This document shows positions 57,462-64,000 of a DNA stretch of 64,000 nucleotides, in pieces. A model generated the notes under the pieces. The model ran no database searches, was not told where the DNA came from, and worked only from the letters and a program-made list of their open reading frames with translations. The first letter of the stretch is position 1; every line of letters begins with the position of its first letter. The translations under genes were made by a program, and so were the position numbers. The stretch spans positions 1-64,000 of the forward strand of contig JAIOTZ010000253.1 of the NCBI GenBank assembly GCA_023374045.1. The letters are read 5' to 3'. Source of the DNA: Limonium bicolor (lineage: Eukaryota > Streptophyta > Magnoliopsida > Caryophyllales > Plumbaginaceae).

Positions 57462-57498
57462 ATCTACCCCCCTTAAAAGAACTTTGTCCCCAAAGTTC
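57462..57498 (-). promoter_or_regulatory. Element C terminal polypurine tract with hairpin
   Basis: In minus orientation GAACTTTG-GGGA-CAAAGTTC (perfect 8-bp stem) precedes CTTTTAAGGGGGGTAGAT, which abuts the 3' LTR. Confidence 0.9.
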
Positions 57499-57691
57499 AT
57501 ACTTCCCACATATCCTAAATATTAGAACACGGGAATACATATAAACAATACTTCCATAACAACATTAACAACATACTTACATAACATCGGACACAAGGTC
57601 CAAATAACATAACATCATTCAGACACAACGGTCTGTAACATAACATAGACGATGTATTTAAATACACGTCATACACACATAACCGAAACGG

Positions 57692-57730
57692 CTCTACCCC
57701 CCTTAAAATAGGGGTACGCCCCGTACCCTA
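57692..57730 (-). promoter_or_regulatory. Internal (upstream) polypurine tract with hairpin, element C
   Basis: In minus orientation TAGGGTACG-GGG-CGTACCCCTA (one bulged base) precedes TTTTAAGGGGGGTAGAGCC. It starts only 12 bases after the pol stop codon and about 230 bp upstream of the terminal tract. Confidence 0.75.
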
Positions 57731-57742
57731 TACATACAAATA

Positions 57743-60700
57743 CTAAGAAGTAAACAATGACGGGTACTTCGCCTTCATCTTATCTTCCAGCTCCTAAGTG
57801 GCCTCCTCAACGTCCTGGTTCGACCATAGGACCTTCACCAGTCTCACAGACTTTTGGCGAGTGTCACGAGTCTTAGTGTCCAGAATCCGTATGGGAGTCT
57901 CCACTAATCGCATGGTCGGCTCTAAGGTTAGCCTTTCAGGCTGAAGTACATGAGACGGATGAGACATATATTTCTTCAACTGGGACACATGAAATACATC
58001 ATGTACCTTGCCCAGCTCGGCGGGTAAATCAAGTCTGTAAGCTATCGGGCCGATCCGCTCCGTCACAACATAAGGCCCCACATATTTCGGGCTCAACTTG
58101 CCTTTCTGGCCAAAACGAAATACTCCCTTTATGGGGGATACTCTAAGAAATACCTGATTGCCCACGGCGAACTCCAGGTCCCGTCTGCGCACATCGGCGT
58201 ACGATTTCTGCCTATCCTGAGCTGCCTTCATGTTAGCCCGGATTTGGCGTACTTCTGCTTGAACTTGTTCCAGATACTCTGGTTCTATAATGACCGTCTC
58301 ACTCGACTCATCCCAGCATAATGGCGTGCGGCATGGTCTACCGTACAAAGCCTGGAAGGGAGACATCTTGATCGAAGCATGGTAACTATTGTTGTAACTA
58401 AACTCGATCAGATGTAACTTATCAATCCAGCTGGTCCGAAAATCAAGTGCACATGCACGTAACATATCCTCAAGTGTCTGGATGGTGCGCTCACTCTGAC
58501 CATCAGTCTGTGGGTGGAACGCTGTACTTAGCTTCAGCTCGGTACCAAGCGCTTCCCATGTGGATTTCCAATACCTTGAGAGGAATCTGGTATCCCTGTC
58601 AAACACAATTGTTTTCGGTACCCCATGATGTCTTACAATCTCTCTGTCGAAGAGCTCTGCTAGTTTTGCCACTTTCCAGGTGTCCTTCATCGGTATGAAT
58701 CGAGCCACCTTGGTCAGTCGGTCAACAACAACCCAAATCATATTCAGACCTCCCCTTGTAGGCGGAAGCCCTACTACGAAGTCCATAGAAATGTCATGGA
58801 ACATCCACTCAGGCACTGGCATTGGCTGTACCATACCACCAGGCCGTCGGTGCTCAAACTTGACCTTCTGGCAAGTGAGACACCTCAATACATAATCATT
58901 CACATCCTTTTTCATTCCAGTCCACCAAAAATAACGTTTCATATCCTTATACATCTTTGAAGCTCCGGGGTGAATCGAAGTCGTAGAACAGTGGGATTCA
59001 CTCAGTATGCGCTCCTTCAGTTCAGCGCTACTTCTCGGAATACACAGTCGGCCATTGAGCCTAATCAGGTCATCATCGTGGAGTCGGAAGTCGTACTTCT
59101 GACCCTCGAATGTGCCATCAATAAGCTTCTGCCTGATCTCTAACATATACTGATCCGACATCTGAGCACTCCGCACCTCTTCAACCAAGCTAGAATGAGA
59201 GACTAGCGAATGGAGAGAGTGTGCTCGGCGACTCAATGCGTCAGCTACCACATTTGCCTTACCCTCTTTATACTGTAGATTGATGTCATAATCGTTTAGA
59301 AACTCAACCCACCTTCTTTGTCTCATGTTCAACACCTTCTGAGTGAACAAGTACTTCAAACTTTTGTGGTCAGAATAAATTGTCACACTTACCCCATACA
59401 AATAATGTTGCCATATCTTCAATGCGAAGACAATGGCGCCCAGTTCTAAATCGTGGGTAAGGTAGTTCTCTTCATGCTTCTTCAGCTGTCGGGAGGCGTA
59501 TGCTACGACCTTCCCGTGTTGCATCAACACACAACCCATACCTCTGCCTGATGCGTCGCAATAGACCTCAAAACCATATGGACCGTCTGGTATAGTCAGG
59601 ACTGGTGCAGATGTCAGACCATCCTTGAGACTCTGAAAAGAACTCTCGCAGTCATCTGTCCACTCGAATAGAGCATCCTTCTTCATCAAGGAAGTCATCG
59701 GCTTCGAGACACTGGAGAAGTCCTTCACAAACCTCCTATAATATCCTGCCAGACCGAGGAAGCTCCGGATGTCGGTAACTGTCTTCGGCCTAGGCCAGGT
59801 GTGCACTACATCAATCTTTGCCGGATCAACAGCGATCCCGGCCTCAGAAATCACATATCCAAGAAAGGATACTTGGTCCAACCAAAATTCACACTTTGAA
59901 AATTTAGCATACAACTGATTCTTTCTCAACGTTTGTAGCACATTTCTCAGGTGGCTTTCGTGCTCACCCTTTGATTTTGAATACACAAGAATATCATCGA
60001 TGAAGACTACCACTAACTTGTCCAACTGATCCTGGAACAAGCGGTTCATTAAGTCCATGAACTTTTTTGGTGCATTGGATAAACCAAACGGCGTAACCGT
60101 AAACTCATAATGTCCATATCTTGTTCTAAAAGAGGTCTTCTCAATATCTCTCTCACGGATGGCAATCTGATGGTATCCGGATCGTAGGTCTATCTTGGAG
60201 AATACTGATGCTCCTTTCAACTGGTCAAATAAGTCGTCGATGCATGGTAAAGGATAACGGTTCTTCACCGTAACTGTATTCAGCTCACGATAGTCAATAC
60301 ACAGGCGGAGACTACCGTCCTTCTTCTTCACGAAGAGGACCGGCGCTCCCCATGGTGAAACGCTAGGGCGGATAAATCCCTTGTCGAGTAGGTCTCTCAG
60401 CTACTCCTTGAGCTCTGTCATCTCGGCTGGAGCCATACGATAGGGCGCCTTCGCAATTGGTCCGGTGCCCGGAACCAAATCAATCTCAAACTCAACTTCC
60501 CGTGCTGGCGGCATGCCCGGCAGTTCCTTAGGAAATACATCAGGAAACTCTGACACTACCGGCACATCTGGGCTAAACTCTGGGTCTCTCTCTATGTCCT
60601 GGACATAGCAGAGGTATACATCATTCCCTCGTCGTAATTCACGATACATGGCCATGGCGGTGATGATCTGAGTCGAAGGCTCCCTGGGCCTCTGGCGGTA

Positions 60701-61122
60701 AGATATAGTAACCCCAGATGGACTCCGAAGAAGCAGACGATGCTCGGCACAGAGGATTCTGCCCTTGTACCGCTCCAACCAGTTCATCCCGACAATCACA
60801 TCAAAACCAAGTCCATCGAACTCTATCAAGTTGATCGGAAACTCTTCATCACGAATTCGTACAACGGCATCTCGGTGGTAGCGGGTACACCTGATCCGCT
60901 CTTTCGACGGGAGAGTGACTAGAAAGTCCGGCATCTCTTCACCGTCTAACCCCAGCCTCCTCGCAAACGATAGCGAGATAAATGTATGTGAGGCTCCGAA
61001 GTCGAACAAGATCGAAGCATCCACGCCATTGACTGGAAAGGTACCGGTGAGGATTGTGCCGCTCTTGCCGGCTTCTGCCTCATTACAAACGCCCAGTATA
61101 CCTCCCGTTCCGAGTGCACAAC
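57743..61122 (-). pseudogene. Element C pol: protease-RT-RNase H-integrase-chromodomain
   Basis: The frame opens after an AATTAG|G acceptor-like site at 61123/61122. Protease (60401-61024) shows LFDFGASHTFIS, where family members have DSG, so its active site is probably dead. An amber codon at 60398-60400 precedes RT. RT has FIDD (residues 110-113 of the 845-codon piece), RNase H starts YCDASG (about 258), and integrase has the HHCC finger (447-487), Asp 517, Asp 578 in FDRD and Glu 614. The tail has [11 protein letters not shown] and HVSQLKKY, then a chromodomain ([18 protein letters not shown]) as in Tekay/Del chromoviruses. A second amber codon (57794-57796) removes the last 16 residues before the normal stop at 57743-57745. 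Confidence 0.92.
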
Positions 61123-61240
61123 CTAATTCATTTGCAACTTATAAGTATTTGGTAACAACACGGTAGATATACTTCGAACAACTCCACTTTATTGATTATC
61201 ACTCCCTTCACATCACAAGTCGATTACATTGTAAACTTAC
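61123..61240 (-). other. Predicted intron between the AlkB exon and pol
   Basis: Donor ATCTAG|GTAAGTTT (61241/61240) is a perfect plant 5' splice site. Acceptor GAATTAG|GTTG (61123/61122) opens the protease frame. An AATAAA word sits inside at 61188-61193 (minus strand). Length 118 bp, similar to the other element introns. It lies after the AlkB stop, so its removal would not fuse AlkB to Pol. Confidence 0.4.
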
Positions 61241-61299
61241 CTAGATATAGCATTCTTAATATACAACTGGTTTAACACATTACATAATTATACAAGGCT

Positions 61300-62039
61300 T
61301 TAAAACTGTCTGAAGGTCAAATTCAAACGTCCAGGTTTCATGTGTGTGGCATTGATCACTGCTGATGGTGCGGTATTCAGTTTGATCTTCCTGATGCCAT
61401 GATATAGCATCCTTGACTGCCCACCCATGATTAACACATCTCCTGATTTCAACACCAGCTTCTTTGCGAGATCAGCACGCTTCTGATCGCCGTACACAAA
61501 CACTGCGGTATCACCAATGGACCAAGACACCACGGGTACTCCCTTACTTAGAGACTCGGGTGACTCGTCCTTATCTTGGTGTAAGCCTAATCGTCCACCT
61601 TTCTGGTAGAAGTTCACAATACATAAATCCGCTTTAACACTTGGTATTGAATCTGATTCAACTTGCTGAGCAATTCCCACGGCGTGGTTAACGACCGCAA
61701 GGAACTCCTCAGGTATCATCGGTACAGTTGCTCCATCTTCAGCTCGCACTTCTTGATATGTCTTGGTGTAAGGATTCTAGTCCTTACCCATGCACATCAT
61801 CTTCAATTTCATTCTCGATCCACTCGGGTATTCGGGTGTGTAGAATCCTCCGGGTGTTGCTCCCAGTTCATTGCATTGTCTGATGATGTGGATTTGTGCT
61901 TTCGGTGTCAGGTATCCATTTAAGAGTATCATACCTGGTTGGATGACCTGACATTGCTCCATTGGGAAGTCTGTGATGCTGATAGTGGTTTCTTTAGGGT
62001 TTGGTGTGGGTGGGATTGGATAACAAATATTGAAGGTTC
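61300..62039 (-). pseudogene. AlkB-like 2-oxoglutarate/Fe(II) dioxygenase domain carried by element C
   Basis: An intronless frame of about 246 codons on the element's coding strand between gag and protease. It begins TFNIC, runs through QPGMILLNGYLT, PGGFYTPEY and LKMMCMGKD, meets one amber codon (61777-61779), and resumes in the same frame to NFYQKGGRLGLHQDKDE, VVSWSIGD, KSGDVLIMGGQSRMLYHGI and PGRLNLTFRQF, ending at TAA 61300-61302. These are the hallmarks of the AlkB family, closest in memory to plant ALKBH1-like proteins: Fe(II) ligands His and Asp of LHQDKD, the distal His of YHGI, and the 2OG-binding Arg of RLNLTFR are all present. Known AlkB enzymes oxidatively demethylate DNA or RNA bases. 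The role here is unknown. It could be a captured host cDNA or a stable element domain. Confidence 0.85.
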
Positions 62040-62184
62040 CTAGATTTCCAGATTACCTATTTTAGGTTACTTTCACATTGTACTTCAATTCTTTACTCAC
62101 ATGGTAGCACACTTAGACTCACTAACACACATGCATGAAATGCGGTATGCAATCACTTATTTCACTCAACAATTTAGGCGGTAC
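62040..62184 (-). other. Predicted intron joining gag to the AlkB exon
   Basis: Donor GACCAG|GTACCG (62185/62184) lies just before the gag stop codon, and acceptor AAATCTAG|GAACC at 62040/62039. Removal (145 bp) keeps the frame: the last gag base G plus GA gives Gly, then Thr-Phe-Asn-Ile-Cys of the AlkB domain. The acceptor's pyrimidine tract is weak. Prediction by eye. Confidence 0.4.
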
Positions 62185-63562
62185 CTGGTCTAGAAGAGGG
62201 TCCTGGCACCTCAGACCGGTCCACCACATTCAGGGCGGCCTTGCTAGGTCCCGACCCTTTCCCCTTCTGGAAATCAGTGTTCCTCTGATCTGTAGGTGGC
62301 TGGTTAGCCGACTTCGGGCCATCGATGGTCGCTGTGGCCTTACCCTTCCACTGCCCCTTGGGCTTATTGACTCTGCTGTTGGGGTTCCAGTAACACTCAT
62401 AGTCACGGTGACCCCACTTCTCGCAGTAGCGACACTGCACGTCATTTCCTTTGCAGTCCTTGTCGGGGTGGTCTCCGTTACACCACTTACAGTAGTAGTG
62501 GCGCTCCGGTCCAGAACCCGTGCTAGCTGCTATCACAGTACACAATCAATACTTACTTCATAACTTAACAACATACACTTCAACTTGACACACATGATTA
62601 AATAATTACCCTTAGGCGGGTAAGAGCGTAGGGGTTTCGCCGCATATGCGTATGTGAGCTTCAGCGGCTCCTCAGCTGTGGTGGTCTAGGCTTGGCCCTT
62701 ATCACCCTGGTGCTGACTCTTCTGGGGCTGGGGGTAAGGCTTCTTCTTCTTCTTTCCTCCCCCGTACCCCTGTGGACTCTGGCCCTCGCTCGTGGCCTTG
62801 CACTTGTGCGCATTCTCCTCGTCCCTCAGACGGATGGTAATCTCAACCTTGGCATCGGCATGATAGCACTCCTGGATTTAGGATGTCAGTCATGCCCCGC
62901 AAAACAAACTCACAAATTCACATCAACACTCACGGCATAAACCGATTCACATCATGGTATTTAAATTACCTGCAAGGTAGTATACTCAGCTGGCCCCATC
63001 CCGTAGCGAAGACGGTGGCTGAGACCGTTGTAGAAACGGTTCACCAACACCCGGTTCGAGTACCCCAGGTCCGGTAACAGGTGGATAAGGCCGGTGAAGG
63101 AGGTGTAGTAGTCATCGACCGACATCTTATCCCCCTGCCTCAGACTATCCAGCTCTAGGCACTTGGCCTCTTGCACATGCACAGGATAATACTTGGCTCG
63201 CAGCAGAGCCGTATACTCTCTCCAACCAAACTGAGGATCCGCCATCCGGTCCTCTCTCACAAGCTTCCACCAACTTTGTGCCGAACCCTTCAGGTAGTAA
63301 GCGGCAAGACGGACCTTGGCCCCAGCAGGCACATCCAAGGTCTCGTAGGCGGTCTCCAACTCGGAGATGTACACCTCCAGCTTACGAGGGTCGGTCTCCC
63401 CATTAAACTCCCCTGCTGAATTGCAGCTACTAATTGTGGGACCATCTGGGCTACGGCGGCCGCTACAGCAGCGGCCATGACTTGTGCCGTAGGGTTCTCT
63501 CCCTGGTTCCCGGTATCACCAATGCCGCGCCCGCGGCCTCGACCTTGTGGTCTACCTGACAT
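62174..63562 (-). pseudogene. Element C gag, three exons
   Basis: Start ATG at 63560-63562 (MSGRPQGRGRGRG). Exon 1 (62970-63562) has AQSWWKLVREDRM and AKYYPVHVQEAKCLELDSL...VDDYYTSF capsid motifs, but a deletion-type frameshift near 63400 separates the N-terminal piece from them. Exon 2 (62610-62871, starting ECYHADAK) is basic and holds an amber codon. Exon 3 (62174-62526) has two intact zinc knuckles (CKWCNGDHPDKDC, CRYCEKWGHRDYEC) and ends SSRPGTA-stop at 62174-62176. Introns 62872-62969 (98 bp) and 62527-62609 (83 bp) follow GT-AG and keep the frame. Gag forms the particle and binds RNA. Confidence 0.82.
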
Positions 63563-63748
63563 CTGAATTCACACGAACATTTATTAGCATTGTGCTTGCA
63601 CACTTATCGGTTCCAACCGCTGTAACGTTTCCCCGACAACAAGGTATCTCCACACTTAGTTAGTGGTTAACCTTTACATAACTGCTCACTTAGGTAACTG
63701 TGGTTAGGCTTCCTAACTCGGTATATTCCTAAACTCAGTATTCTAGTC

Positions 63749-63776
63749 ATCAGAGCGATACTTCGCTCTGATACCA
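63749..63776 (-). promoter_or_regulatory. Element C primer binding site in a hairpin
   Basis: In minus orientation TGGTATCAGAGCG (63764-63776) is the initiator tRNA-Met primer site, 5 bases (AAAAG) from the LTR. It forms a perfect 10-bp inverted repeat with 63749-63758 around a 4-base loop. Confidence 0.9.
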
Positions 63777-63781
63777 CTTTT

Positions 63782-64000
63782 TGTAACACCCCTACTACAC
63801 ACTTAACATTAAATGAAATTGCAGCGGAAGAACAACTAAACAATAACTAAACGATTCGGTGCTACAACTCCGTCAACCACCCACGTGGTAAACAAGGCAG
63901 AATAAATACAAGTGTACCGGTCTGATGATCAGACTCCCGAGCGTTAGGTACAAACAACCTTATATACATAACCAACATACCTAGTATTTAATACAAACCG
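63782..64000 (-). mobile_element. Element C 5' LTR, first 219 bases visible
   Basis: Matches 53439-53657 with 4 substitutions and no indel. The rest is outside the window. Confidence 0.93.

Larger units (their letters stand above)
53439..64000 (-). mobile_element. Element C: Tekay/Del-type chromovirus with gag introns and an AlkB exon (5' LTR cut by the window)
   Basis: 3' LTR 53439-57461, interior 57462-63781, 5' LTR from 63782 off the edge. It inserted into F's gag; the left target copy would be ACCAC (53434-53438). Minus-strand order: primer site, gag, AlkB domain, protease, RT, RNase H, integrase, chromodomain, internal then terminal polypurine tract. The visible 219 bases of 5' LTR differ from the 3' LTR at 4 positions, suggesting a fairly young copy. 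Several point changes inactivate it (amber stops, protease DFG, a gag frameshift). Confidence 0.92.

Overview
The window is a block of plant nuclear heterochromatin. tRNA-iMet, tRNA-Asp and probably tRNA-Arg primer sites, Athila, Tekay/Del and Tat/Ogre type retroelements and a hAT MITE point to a seed plant, most likely a large-genome eudicot; the species cannot be named from this. I found no host gene. Almost all of the 64 kb is a nest of LTR retrotransposons; the only unassigned stretch is about 5835-8845.

Layout. Element A (minus strand) contributes its 5' leader (1-272) and a 5.56-kb 5' LTR (273-5829). Element F (minus strand) is the oldest host of the nest. Its 3' LTR is 8846-9694 plus 35201-39679, its internal domain is 39680-42073 plus 51571-53438, and the rest lies beyond the right edge. 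A plus-strand, LARD-like non-autonomous element (9695-35195, TSD ATACC) sits in F's LTR. It has 4.64-kb LTRs and a 4.9-kb non-coding interior. Its 3' LTR was hit twice more: by a 567-bp hAT MITE (22551-23117, 8-bp TSD) and by a 10.8-kb Athila element (23985-34748, TSD GTGGC, minus strand). Removing both inserts restores a 3' LTR within 1 bp of the 5' LTR. Element E (42079-51565, TSD CAGTC, minus strand), a Tat/Ogre-like element without pol, sits in F's interior. Element C (53439 to beyond 64000, minus strand), a Tekay/Del-type chromovirus with gag, protease, RT, RNase H, integrase and chromodomain, sits in F's gag gene.

A, F, the LARD and C are relatives: LTRs of 4-5.6 kb beginning TGAAATACCCC and ending GTGTTACA, and, where those parts are present, a tRNA-iMet primer site inside a hairpin and a CTTTTAAGGGGGGTAGA polypurine tract behind a hairpin. 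C is the coding member. The LARD and F appear to be dependent forms that share a collinear non-coding interior in place of pol.

Most unusual content. (1) C carries, between gag and protease, an intronless AlkB-type 2-oxoglutarate/Fe(II) dioxygenase domain with its metal and 2OG ligands intact. Splice-like sites around it would either fuse it in frame to Gag or skip it to give Gag-Pol. (2) Gag of C and F share two short introns at the same places and phases. (3) All four long LTRs carry a strong splice donor and a distal acceptor that would make most of the LTR a 2.7-4.2-kb leader intron. (4) C, F and the LARD carry a second, internal hairpin-plus-polypurine-tract module. Splicing, folding and homology calls were made by eye and are marked as inference.
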